A stretch of DNA of 16,164 nucleotides from Treponema sp. UBA1798 (GCA_002319875.1 DCFS01000205.1:1-16164); one strand, 5' to 3'. Positions 1-7,159 are shown, counted from the stretch's first letter. Program-made: numbers and translations. The notes: generated by a model from the sequence alone, not told the origin.

Positions 1-864
1 CCTCTGGTTCAGTTCTATGAATGCAGAAATATTACGGTTTCCGGTATTACTCTGCAGAATTCCCCGTTCTGGACGTTCCATCCTGTTTTCTGCGATATGC
101 TTTCTGTTACCGGGGTGACGATCTGCAACCCTCATGACGCACCGAATACCGACGGAATGGATATTGATTCCTGTACAAACGTTACTGTTGCAGACTGTAA
201 AATCAGTGTGGGCGACGACGGTATTGCAATAAAGGCCGGTTCCGGTGAAGATGGTATTAAAATGAACCGCCCTTCACAAAATATTCATATTTCAGGTTGT
301 ACGGTTGCCGACGGACATGGCGGTGTCGTTATCGGCAGTGAGACGGCTGCGGGCATTAATACGGTAAAAGTGGAAAACTGCCGGTTTATAGGAACGGACA
401 GAGGTATCCGTATAAAGACCCGTCGCGGACGCGGCGGTGCTATTTATGATCTCTATTTTGAAAATCTGGTTATGGAACGGAATCTGTGCCCCATCGCGGT
501 AAATATGTATTACCGCTGCGGAACAGATGATAACGATGCGAAGCTGTTCTCTCTTGAATCTCAGCCGGTAGGTAACGACACGCCCGCTATCAGAACCATA
601 CACATTTCACATGTGAAAGCAGAACACTGCCGTGCATCGGCCGGTTTTATAGCTGCACTGCCTGAGTCGAGGCTGCAGGATCTCGTTATTACCGACAGCA
701 TTTTTACGACGGATGAATCCGATGAGACTGATCCTGCCGTTTCGGAAATGTATGCAGGAATTCCTGATGTTAAGGAAAAATCTTTCCGTATTCTTAATGC
801 CGAGAAACCGAAATTTGAGCATGTACAGATAAAAGGTCCGAAGGAAGCGTTTCTGTTCAGATAA
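1..864 (+). CDS. GH28 polygalacturonase-type glycoside hydrolase (5' end missing)
   Basis: The reading frame is open from the first base and ends at TAA 862-864, so the N-terminus lies outside the window; 287 residues remain. The fragment carries all the GH28 hallmark motifs in order: NTDG (nt 145-156), GDDG (about 211-222), GHGG (about 313-324) and RIKT (about 409-420). These supply the catalytic aspartates and substrate-binding residues of inverting polygalacturonases, so the enzyme should be active. The N-S-P-F-W segment before these motifs, with H-P-V following, is typical of the parallel beta-helix of bacterial exo-acting members. The family hydrolyses alpha-1,4-galacturonan or rhamnogalacturonan linkages. 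Whether the protein is secreted cannot be judged without the N-terminus. It is the only polymer-cleaving hydrolase in view and points to pectin as the substrate. Exact linkage specificity is not readable. Confidence 0.93.
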   Translation, partial: PLVQFYECRNITVSGITLQNSPFWTFHPVFCDMLSVTGVTICNPHDAPNTDGMDIDSCTNVTVADCKISVGDDGIAIKAGSGEDGIKMNRPSQNIHISGCTVADGHGGVVIGSETAAGINTVKVENCRFIGTDRGIRIKTRRGRGGAIYDLYFENLVMERNLCPIAVNMYYRCGTDDNDAKLFSLESQPVGNDTPAIRTIHISHVKAEHCRASAGFIAALPESRLQDLVITDSIFTTDESDETDPAVSEMYAGIPDVKEKSFRILNAEKPKFEHVQIKGPKEAFLFR

Positions 865-908
865 AACGGCCGTGAAAATTCTGACATATCGTTTTTAATA
901 ACTGTCAG

Positions 909-938
909 TTTACAAAACAAAACATGAGAGTAGATACT
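909..938 (+). promoter_or_regulatory. Candidate sigma-70-type promoter before the transporter genes
   Basis: TTTACA (909-914) and GATACT (933-938) are separated by 18 bp and match the -35 and -10 consensus at 5/6 and 4/6 positions. Transcription would begin near 945, exactly where the following hairpin starts. An inverted repeat CTGACA (881-886) / TGTCAG (903-908) lies just upstream and could be an operator. The -35 also overlaps a TTTACAAA element that differs by one base from the TTTGCAAA palindromes at 2808 and 2828. This is pattern matching only; transcription could instead continue from the GH28 gene. Confidence 0.35.
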
Positions 939-944
939 ACAGAT

Positions 945-975
945 GAATTGCCGCTGCATAATACTGCGGCAATTC
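945..975 (+). promoter_or_regulatory. Perfect 10-bp stem-loop in front of the permease start
   Basis: GAATTGCCGC (945-954) is exactly complementary to GCGGCAATTC (966-975), leaving an 11-base loop. There is no T-tract after it, so it is not an intrinsic terminator. The Shine-Dalgarno-like AAGGAG (976-981) follows at once. If the promoter at 909-938 is real, this hairpin would sit at the extreme 5' end of the mRNA, where such structures commonly protect transcripts from decay. It also argues that translation starts after it, at 985 or 988, and not at the in-frame ATG 943. Confidence 0.6.
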
Positions 976-984
976 AAGGAGCTC

Positions 985-1908
985 ATGTTGCTGCAGGAAT
1001 CATTCTGGCAGAAGGTAAAAAAGGATTTCAGGATAAACAGGGAACTTTATCTGCTTTTTATACCTGTACTACTTTTTTATATCATTTTTCAATATGGCCC
1101 GATGTTCGGGCTTTCAATTGCATTCAAAAATTATACTCCGGCCCGCGGCTTTTTCCGCAGTCCCTGGGTAGGACTTAAACATTTTAAGAACTTTTTTTCA
1201 GATTATTATTTTGCCCGCGTATTAACCAATACTGTCCGTATCAGCATCTTAACACTGATCTTTACTTTTCCCATGCCGATTATCCTTGCGCTGCTGATCA
1301 GCGAGCTTAAGGGAAAGCGTTTTTCCCGGTCAGTGCAGACGATAACCTATCTGCCCCATTTTATTTCGGTAGTTGTCGTATGCGGTATTATTGTACAGCT
1401 TACCAGCAGTTCCGGTGCAATAACAAAATTTCTGGGACATTTCGGATTCCCCCAGGCAACGATGCTTAATAATCCGCATCTGTTTCTGCCGATTTATATT
1501 ATATCCGGCATATGGCAGACAATAGGCTGGAACTCCATCATTTATCTTTCCGCACTCACCTCTATTGATGGAGAATTATATGAAGCAGCAACTATAGACG
1601 GAGCCGGAAGATTCCGTCAGCTTGTAAGTATTACGCTGCCGTGTCTTTCCGGGACAATCGTTATTATGCTGATACTGGCTGTCGGTAAAATGTTCAATGT
1701 CGGATATGAAAAAATCCTGCTTTTGTATAATCCTCTTACATATGAAGTTTCGGAAGTTATTTCTACCTATGTGTACCGGAAAGGGCTTCTCGAATTCAAC
1801 TGGAGTTACAGCGCCGCTGTCGGACTATTCAATTCCGTAGTCAGTTTCGCTCTCGTGTATTTGACAAATAAACTGTCAAAAAAACTGAGCGGCAGCAGCC
1901 TGTGGTAG
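985..1908 (+). CDS. ABC sugar transporter permease, LplB/YteP type
   Basis: Inner-membrane permease of a carbohydrate-uptake ABC transporter (binding-protein-dependent transport family), 307 residues from ATG 985. The N-terminal block of charged residues followed by LYLLFIPVLLFYIIFQYGPM is characteristic of the LplB/YteP branch, which imports oligosaccharides, often uronides. About six membrane segments are visible (near residues 21-43, 83-107, 122-141, 168-190, 222-240 and 276-296). The cytoplasmic EAA loop that docks the ATPase is clear (YEAATIDGAG, residues 199-208, then ITLP). The upstream in-frame ATG 943 is rejected because a strong hairpin would lie inside the coding region; AAGGAG at 976-981 sits 3 bases before ATG 985 and 6 before TTG 988, so TTG 988 is a possible alternative. 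The partner permease gene follows after 14 bases. Confidence 0.93.
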   Translation: MLLQESFWQKVKKDFRINRELYLLFIPVLLFYIIFQYGPMFGLSIAFKNYTPARGFFRSPWVGLKHFKNFFSDYYFARVLTNTVRISILTLIFTFPMPIILALLISELKGKRFSRSVQTITYLPHFISVVVVCGIIVQLTSSSGAITKFLGHFGFPQATMLNNPHLFLPIYIISGIWQTIGWNSIIYLSALTSIDGELYEAATIDGAGRFRQLVSITLPCLSGTIVIMLILAVGKMFNVGYEKILLLYNPLTYEVSEVISTYVYRKGLLEFNWSYSAAVGLFNSVVSFALVYLTNKLSKKLSGSSLW

Positions 1909-1922
1909 GAGAATCTGTAAAA

Positions 1923-2795
1923 ATGAAAACATCGTGTAGTGAAAGAATTTTTAATGTATGTAATATTATTATACTGACGGCGCTGTCTCTTGTGATACTT
2001 GTGCCGCTGCTGAACATCGTATTTGCATCATTCAGTGATCCGGTGGTGGTAATGAAATACCAGGGGTTGATGCTTCGCCCGCATGGATTTACGCTGTCAT
2101 CGTACAGGGCTGTCCTCCGGGATCCGAATATTTTTTCCGGTTACCGGAATACAATATTCATTGTGATCGCGGGAACCTCTTTGAATCTGCTGTTAACGCT
2201 TATCGGCGCCTATGTACTTTCAAGAAAAAATGTGTTGTGGAATCCCTTTCTTATGATGATGATCGTTTTCACCATGTATTTTCAGGGTGGAATGATTCCT
2301 TTTTATCTGACTGTCCGGGCTACGGGGCTTGACGGAACGATATGGTCTCTGATTCTTCCTGTAGCCGTCAATACTTTCAATCTTATCGTTATGAGGACAG
2401 CGATGGCATCCGTCCCGGACAGTCTGTGTGAATCGGCGATGATCGACGGAGCAAGCCACACACGTATCCTGTTCAATATCATGGCGCCGCTGTGTCAGTC
2501 GACGGTAGCAGTTATCGTATTGTTTTATGCAGTAACGCACTGGAATTCATGGTTTAACGCTATGATATTTCTCCGTGACAAAAAACTGTATCCGCTTCAG
2601 CTCATTCTGCGTGAAATACTGATTCAGGACGATACAACCATGATGACCGCAGGATCAGGCGAGGATCTGGGTATGATATCAGGGACTATAAAGTACGCCA
2701 CGATAGTAGTCGCTACGGCACCGATTCTCTGTATTTATCCTTTCCTTCAGCGCTATTTTGTTAAAGGCGTTATGATCGGAGCTGTAAAAGGCTGA
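1923..2795 (+). CDS. ABC sugar transporter permease, LplC/YtcP type
   Basis: Second permease of the same importer, 290 residues from ATG 1923. GGAG at 1908-1911 overlaps the stop of the previous gene and precedes this ATG by 11 bases. An in-frame GTG at 1902 has no ribosome-binding sequence and is less likely. Membrane segments appear near residues 13-36, 76-99, 108-130, 140-160, 192-212 and 258-280. The GGMIPFYL stretch (122-129) is typical of the LplC/YtcP branch. The EAA-type loop reads CESAMIDGAS (169-178), with the usual Asp-Gly core. The C-terminus ends RYFVKGVMIGAVKG, the standard family ending. It would form a heterodimer with the preceding permease; the binding protein is encoded about 4.4 kb downstream and no ATP-binding subunit is present. 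Confidence 0.94.
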   Translation: MKTSCSERIFNVCNIIILTALSLVILVPLLNIVFASFSDPVVVMKYQGLMLRPHGFTLSSYRAVLRDPNIFSGYRNTIFIVIAGTSLNLLLTLIGAYVLSRKNVLWNPFLMMMIVFTMYFQGGMIPFYLTVRATGLDGTIWSLILPVAVNTFNLIVMRTAMASVPDSLCESAMIDGASHTRILFNIMAPLCQSTVAVIVLFYAVTHWNSWFNAMIFLRDKKLYPLQLILREILIQDDTTMMTAGSGEDLGMISGTIKYATIVVATAPILCIYPFLQRYFVKGVMIGAVKG

Positions 2796-2804
2796 TATGT
2801 TAAG

Positions 2805-2838
2805 GCGTTTGCAAAAACTCAGGCGGGTTTGCAAACGC
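2805..2838 (+). promoter_or_regulatory. Tandem TTTGCAAA palindromes forming an 11-bp inverted repeat
   Basis: The 89-base gap between the permease and yiaK-like genes contains GCGTTTGCAAA (2805-2815) and its exact reverse complement TTTGCAAACGC (2828-2838), 12 bases apart. Each arm contains the self-complementary octamer TTTGCAAA (2808-2815 and 2828-2835); their centres are 20 bp apart, about two helical turns, as expected for paired dimeric repressor or activator sites on one DNA face. As RNA the same arms form an 11-bp hairpin, and TTAAG (2800-2804) / CTTAA (2842-2846) could extend it past a 3-base bulge. The loop segment 2820-2827 can pair with 2857-2864 apart from one mismatch. Operator and RNA-structure readings are both open. 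Confidence 0.5.
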
Positions 2839-2884
2839 AATCTTAAAGGCAGCAGGCCCACCTGACTTTTTACAGGAGGATACA

Positions 2885-3883
2885 GTGAGAGTCAGTTATG
2901 AACAGATGTATGGAGAATTCCTGCGGGTTCTCAAAAAATACGGACTGAATGATGAAAAAGCTTCGTTGTCAGCCGGGTTGTTTGCAGACGCTTCCCTGGA
3001 CGGAGTATATACCCACGGTTTGAACCGTTTTCCGAAATTTATAAAGAGCGTTCAGAACGGGAGTGTTCTTATACAGAAGGAACCTGTTCGTACAGCAGCT
3101 TTCGGCAATATGGAGCGCTGGGACGGGCAGAAGGGACCGGGTAATCTGAATGCATACGCATCGATGACACGTGCAATTGAACTGGCAAAAAAATACGGCA
3201 GCGGTTGTGTTGCTCTGTCGAATACCAATCACTGGATGCGTCCCGGGGCATACGGACTTCTGGCTGCAAAAGCAGACTGCATAGGGATTTTGTGGACGAA
3301 CACTGTTCCGAATATGCCTCCTTGGGGCGGAAAAGACGCGAAACTGGGGAACAATCCTCTTGTCGCAGGGATCCCTCACGGGGATATTCCTGTTCTTCTG
3401 GATGTTGCCATGTCCATGTACAGTTACGGGAAACTGGAGATGTATCAGCGTGAAGGAAAACAGCTTCCTGTTGACGGCGGTTTCGATAAAGACGGAACTA
3501 TGACGCGCGATCCCGGTAAAATTCTTGAAACGCATCAGGTATTTCCGATCGGCTACTGGAAGGGATCAGGGCTTTCTCTTGTACTGGACCTTATAGCTGC
3601 GGTACTTTCAGGCGGGAATACAAGCTGCAGAGTAGGTAAACTTTCCACGGAAACTGAACTTTCACAGATCTTTATTGCGTTTGATCTGGGACATTTCCCT
3701 GACCGGAAAGAGATAGATTCTAAAATTGATGAAACGCTGCAGGATCTGAAAAAATCGGAACCGGTACAGGGCGGACGGGCCGTCAGATTCCCTGGTGAAG
3801 GTCTTGTGCAGGTCAGGGCGGAAAATCTGAAAAACGGCATTCCTGTCGATGAAGGAATCTGGAATGCAGTGAGAGCGATGTAG
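2885..3883 (+). CDS. yiaK: YiaK-like 2,3-diketo-L-gulonate reductase (Ldh2/MdhB family)
   Basis: Cytoplasmic NAD(P)H-dependent 2-oxo-acid reductase, 332 residues, the same length as E. coli YiaK (DlgD), which reduces 2,3-diketo-L-gulonate to 3-keto-L-gulonate. From memory of the E. coli protein, near-identical blocks run throughout: VYTHGLNRFPKFI (41-53), NHWMRPGAYG (about 112-121), NTVPNMPPWGGK (about 138-149), GKQLPVDGGFD (about 187-197) and GYWKGSGLSLVLDLIA (about 220-235). The catalytic histidine of the family is His44 here, as in YiaK. Translation starts at GTG 2885, five bases after a strong AGGAGG (2874-2879). The E. coli partners YiaL-S are not here, so the true substrate may be another vicinal diketo or 2-keto acid from uronide breakdown. 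Sure of the family, fairly sure of the subfamily. Confidence 0.88.
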   Translation: MRVSYEQMYGEFLRVLKKYGLNDEKASLSAGLFADASLDGVYTHGLNRFPKFIKSVQNGSVLIQKEPVRTAAFGNMERWDGQKGPGNLNAYASMTRAIELAKKYGSGCVALSNTNHWMRPGAYGLLAAKADCIGILWTNTVPNMPPWGGKDAKLGNNPLVAGIPHGDIPVLLDVAMSMYSYGKLEMYQREGKQLPVDGGFDKDGTMTRDPGKILETHQVFPIGYWKGSGLSLVLDLIAAVLSGGNTSCRVGKLSTETELSQIFIAFDLGHFPDRKEIDSKIDETLQDLKKSEPVQGGRAVRFPGEGLVQVRAENLKNGIPVDEGIWNAVRAM

Positions 3884-3952
3884 GTAAAATACCGGAGCAT
3901 ACGCCGGGATTTAATCAGTGCCGGCAGATGAAAAACTAAGGAGACAGGGAGT

Positions 3953-3967
3953 ATGGATCTATGCTGA
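3953..3967 (+). other. Four-codon mini-ORF overlapping the next start
   Basis: AAGGAG (3938-3943) is ideally placed, nine bases before ATG 3953, but that frame reads M-D-L-C and stops at TGA 3965-3967. The stop overlaps the start region of the next gene (ATG 3961), which has its own AGGGAG (3946-3951) nine bases ahead. Ribosomes finishing the mini-ORF would end six bases past the real start, a layout that allows coupled re-initiation or translational control. It may also be accidental. The rest of the 77-base gap shows only a weak 5-bp pairing (GCCGG 3903-3907 with CCGGC 3921-3925). Confidence 0.35.
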
Positions 3968-4752
3968 TACCGGGGCTTGTTTCAGTTACTTTCCGGAATA
4001 AAACGGCGGAAGAGATTATCGGATTATGTGCAAAAGCCGGATTGAAGGCTGTAGAGTGGGGTGAAAATGCGCATGTATTTCCCGGTAATACCGTGCAAAG
4101 TAGGGCTCTGGCCCGTAAATGTGCCGATGCAGGTATACAGATTGCCGCATACGGATCGTATTACCGTCTGGGAGAACGTATGGATTTTACTCCATCGCTG
4201 GAAAGCGCTGCTGCTCTGGGGGCTCCGCTGATCCGTATCTGGGCGGGAACAAAGCCGTCTGCCGACGTTGACGCTTCACTTTTCACCCGGCTGGCGGAAG
4301 AAGCCGCGTCTGTTGCAGAAAAGGCAGCCGTCATGAATATAAAAATTGCACTGGAATGGCACAAAAATACTCTGACGGATACGAACAGTTCGGCTGCGCA
4401 GTTTCTTGAAACGGTTAATAACCACAATCTGTACTGTTTATGGCAGCCTGCTGCCGCGCTGACTGAAGCGGAAAGATGTACAGGACTTACGTTCCTTGCA
4501 GATCCCCGGGCGTCAAAGTTCGGGGAGCGGCTTGCGAACATCCATGTATACTACTGGAAGGACGGGGTCAGACGTCCGTTGAGCGAAGGTACCGATGCCT
4601 GGAAGCGGTATCTTTCCGTGCTTGAACATGATAATGAGACGAGATTCCTGTTACTTGAATTCGTAATGGATGATACGGAAGCTCAGTTCTTTCAGGATGC
4701 AGTAACGCTGCATACGTTTTGCGTTCCATATAAAACCGGACAGGAGGAATAA
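3961..4752 (+). CDS. Sugar phosphate isomerase/epimerase-like TIM-barrel protein
   Basis: A 263-residue cytoplasmic protein of the xylose-isomerase-like TIM-barrel superfamily (AP endonuclease 2 fold), which includes sugar epimerases, isomerases and some lyases acting through a bound divalent metal. Signs are the N-terminal G-L-V-S-V-T strand, KAVEWGENAH (29-38), the ALEWH strand end (130-134), NIHVYYW (193-199) and LLLEFV (230-235). By eye the metal ligands would be Glu132, His195 and Glu233; the usual aspartate of the third ligand strand appears to be Gln162 (LYCLWQP). The start at ATG 3961 has AGGGAG nine bases ahead; see the mini-ORF entry. The next gene begins three bases after its stop, so the two are co-translated. 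The specific reaction cannot be read from sequence; its place after a YiaK-type reductase suggests a keto-sugar substrate. Confidence 0.82.
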   Translation: MLIPGLVSVTFRNKTAEEIIGLCAKAGLKAVEWGENAHVFPGNTVQSRALARKCADAGIQIAAYGSYYRLGERMDFTPSLESAAALGAPLIRIWAGTKPSADVDASLFTRLAEEAASVAEKAAVMNIKIALEWHKNTLTDTNSSAAQFLETVNNHNLYCLWQPAAALTEAERCTGLTFLADPRASKFGERLANIHVYYWKDGVRRPLSEGTDAWKRYLSVLEHDNETRFLLLEFVMDDTEAQFFQDAVTLHTFCVPYKTGQEE

Positions 4753-4755
4753 AAA

Positions 4756-5985
4756 ATGGCAGATATGTACGTAGAAAGTCTGGACATGATAAATCCGTTT
4801 GTAATTGCTTCGTCACCAGCGACGCAGGGAGCACGGAATCTCTTAAAAAGCGCAGTAGTACAGCCCGGTGCGCTCGTCCTGCGCAATTTCGGTCATGGTT
4901 CCGGCGGCGGTTCGTTTACAGGTCCTGATGCACAGTCAATGTATAAAGGGAATGCTTTTCACAGCCATGCAGTAGGTACACAGATAAAAGACAGTATAGA
5001 GACGCTGGAACAGTACTGTGATGAAGTCAGAAGAATAAAAAAGGAACTGGATAAAGATATAAAGCTGTGGGTCTCGGTAGGACATTACAGCGATATCGTA
5101 AAAGGCGGCGACTGGGAAACCGACTGGCTCAGACAGGCAAAGGAACTTCGTCTTGCAGGTGCCGATGCGCTTGAACTGCACTTCAATACGCCCGGCGTGG
5201 CCGTGGCAAAGGACCGGACTTTCAATTACTATCAGCTTGTTTCTCACTGTACGAAGCTGATAAAAGATGCCGTACCGGGAATGCCTGTCATGGTTAAACT
5301 TGCGGTTGAAGGATGCGACCCTCTCACTGCAATCCGTCAGGCTGTTGCAGCCGGCGCATCAGCTGTAGGCCCGACGGCCCGGTGGAAAGGATTTTATTTC
5401 GATCTTGACTGGAAACGTACACAGGCGCGCCCCGGTTCGGGATACGGCGGAACTCAGGCGACTCCCATCATCTGCTATACGGTAGCGGAAGCCCGCTCGA
5501 AAGGAATAGAGACTCCGATGTATGCCGGCGGCGGTGTCTTTTCCGCAACGCAGGCACTGCAGATTCTCATGTCCGGAAGCCAGTGCGTTCAGGTTGGAGC
5601 CCTTGCGTGTTCAGGCGGCACCGGTGCGGTAAAAAACCTTATGAAAGAAACCTCAGAATGGATGGACAGGAACGGCTATGCCGATATGAAAGCCTTATGC
5701 GGCGATGCACTTAAACTGTTCAATATGAGTAAGGAAACTGCTGACAACAGAACAAAGAAACTTGGCGACTCATACAGATCTGCTGCCGTAGACAACGGTA
5801 AATGTGTCGGTTGCGGTCGTTGTTCCGATGTATGCTGGCATGACAGCATACATATTGAAAACAGAAAGGCGGTAAAACAGCCGTCCTGTATCGGCTGCGG
5901 CTATTGTTTCCAGGTTTGTCCGACAGGTGCGTTAAAAGTTGATGCCGGTTCCATTTTAAAAGCTGCGTTTGAGGAGATGTGCTGA
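4756..5985 (+). CDS. PreA/DHOD-like FMN oxidoreductase with C-terminal 2x[4Fe-4S] domain
   Basis: A 409-residue cytoplasmic enzyme. Residues 1 to about 320 form a dihydroorotate dehydrogenase-type FMN TIM barrel: MVKL (179-182) carries the conserved lysine and YAGGGVFS (256-263) the phosphate-binding glycines. Residues 345-409 are a bacterial ferredoxin domain with two C-x2-C-x2-C-x3-C motifs, Cys350/353/356/360 and Cys378/381/384/388. This arrangement matches PreA, the catalytic subunit of dihydropyrimidine dehydrogenase, which reduces a ring C=C bond. However, the active-site loop that reads N-L-S-C-P in pyrimidine enzymes reads H-F-N-T-P (142-146), so the proton-transferring cysteine is Thr145, and the usual active-site lysine of strand 2 appears to be Arg43. 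No PreT electron-donor gene is adjacent. A pyrimidine substrate is therefore unlikely; a C=C or C=O bond in a sugar acid is my inference. AGGAGG (4742-4747) sets the start. Confidence 0.85.
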   Translation: MADMYVESLDMINPFVIASSPATQGARNLLKSAVVQPGALVLRNFGHGSGGGSFTGPDAQSMYKGNAFHSHAVGTQIKDSIETLEQYCDEVRRIKKELDKDIKLWVSVGHYSDIVKGGDWETDWLRQAKELRLAGADALELHFNTPGVAVAKDRTFNYYQLVSHCTKLIKDAVPGMPVMVKLAVEGCDPLTAIRQAVAAGASAVGPTARWKGFYFDLDWKRTQARPGSGYGGTQATPIICYTVAEARSKGIETPMYAGGGVFSATQALQILMSGSQCVQVGALACSGGTGAVKNLMKETSEWMDRNGYADMKALCGDALKLFNMSKETADNRTKKLGDSYRSAAVDNGKCVGCGRCSDVCWHDSIHIENRKAVKQPSCIGCGYCFQVCPTGALKVDAGSILKAAFEEMC

Positions 5986-5986
5986 G

Positions 5987-7159
5987 ATGTTCCGTATTAT
6001 GCTTGCCGGTATCGGCGGATATGGTGATAATTACCTTGCAGAGCTGCTGGATCATCCTGCCGGGAATATCTGTCTGTCGGGAATCTGTGATCCTTTTGCA
6101 GCAAAATCTCCGCGTTACGCTCAGATACAGGCTGAAAACATACCGGTATATGCTTCCCCCGATGAGTATTTTGCTGAGCAGAAAAAATCCGGTCTTGAAA
6201 CCGGCCTTACCGTTATCGCGTCTCCCATACATACCCACTACGGTTTTATGAAATCTGCGTTAATACACGGTTCCAGTGTATTGTGTGAAAAACCGCCCTG
6301 CACGGTTCTCGGGCAGTTCGGGGAACTCGAGGCTCTGGAAAAGGGAACCGGACTGTTTATCGGCGTAGGATTCCAGCAGTGTTATGCGCGGAATATTCAG
6401 GAAATGAAAAAGGATATCGCTTCCGGTCTGTTCGGGAAGCCTGTTATGCTGAAATCGCTCAGGCTCATGCGCCGGGGGAAGAGTTATTATACGCGCAACA
6501 GCTGGGCAGGTAAAATCGGTTCCGGAGACAGGCTTGTGCTGGACAGCCCACTGAATAATGCCTGTGCTCATGAATTCCAGAATATGCTCTTTGTCCTTGG
6601 CAGTCAGCCTGATTCGGCTGCTGATGTGGAAAACGTTACAGCAAAATTGTACCGTGCAAATCCTGATATAGAAAATTACGATGCGGTAGCTTTAAGAGCC
6701 TGTGCCGTTTGCGGTGATGGAACGAAGGCGTTGCGCGTACCGGTTTACTATTACGCCGCTCATTGTGTTGAAGAAGAAAAAACAGGACCGTTCAACCAGT
6801 ATGTATTTGAAAAAGCCATTATTGAATTTGATGGCGGGTTTTATGCGAAGGACATCGTTTCCGGTAAGTTGATAAAAGATTACCGCATCATAGATGCAGG
6901 ACTACGGCTGCAGAAACTGTATGACTGTATCGGATGTGCCAAAGATGCAGCGAAGCCGGTTTGCCGGTTGAAAACCTGCTATGCCCACATGAAGACCGTT
7001 CATATGGTACAGGAATCTCAGATAAAACAGATTTCCGGCAGCAGTCTTGTTACTTTCAATACGGAAACCGATTCATTTTATGCGGTAAAGAATCTCGGCA
7101 GTATTTTTACGCAGCATTACAACAGTGCAACACTTCCCGGTGACGGGGAGATTATATAG
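5987..7159 (+). CDS. Gfo/Idh/MocA family oxidoreductase (first of three)
   Basis: Predicted NAD(P)-dependent sugar dehydrogenase of 390 residues with an N-terminal Rossmann fold (GIGGYGDNY, 8-16; C-D-P at 34-36 after strand 2) and the catalytic E-K-P motif at 101-103. The C-terminal substrate domain carries a conserved histidine at 195 (NNACAHEFQN), in place of the more usual G-G-G-x-x-x-x-x-x-H-x-x-D pattern seen in the other two copies here, so this is a separate subfamily. Four cysteines lie close together near the C-terminus (314, 317, 326, 331); a metal site is possible but unproven. The start is ATG 5987, ten bases after GAGGAG (5971-5976) and one base after the previous stop. An in-frame TTG 5969 would overlap the previous gene and place that sequence inside the protein. 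It is probably co-translated with the PreA-like gene and may act on the same pathway. Confidence 0.87.
   Translation: MFRIMLAGIGGYGDNYLAELLDHPAGNICLSGICDPFAAKSPRYAQIQAENIPVYASPDEYFAEQKKSGLETGLTVIASPIHTHYGFMKSALIHGSSVLCEKPPCTVLGQFGELEALEKGTGLFIGVGFQQCYARNIQEMKKDIASGLFGKPVMLKSLRLMRRGKSYYTRNSWAGKIGSGDRLVLDSPLNNACAHEFQNMLFVLGSQPDSAADVENVTAKLYRANPDIENYDAVALRACAVCGDGTKALRVPVYYYAAHCVEEEKTGPFNQYVFEKAIIEFDGGFYAKDIVSGKLIKDYRIIDAGLRLQKLYDCIGCAKDAAKPVCRLKTCYAHMKTVHMVQESQIKQISGSSLVTFNTETDSFYAVKNLGSIFTQHYNSATLPGDGEII

Noticed and set aside
866..873. ACGGCCGT as terminator after the GH28 gene
   Set aside because: It is an 8-bp palindrome without a loop or T-tract and cannot form an intrinsic terminator.
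2853..2871. CAGG-CCCA-CCTG hairpin with T5 as an intrinsic terminator before yiaK
   Set aside because: The stem is only 4 bp and the T-run starts after a gap; too weak to call.
5969..5986. TTG 5969 as start of the first Gfo/Idh/MocA gene
   Set aside because: ATG 5987 has GAGGAG at a normal distance and directly precedes the Rossmann strand as expected for the family.
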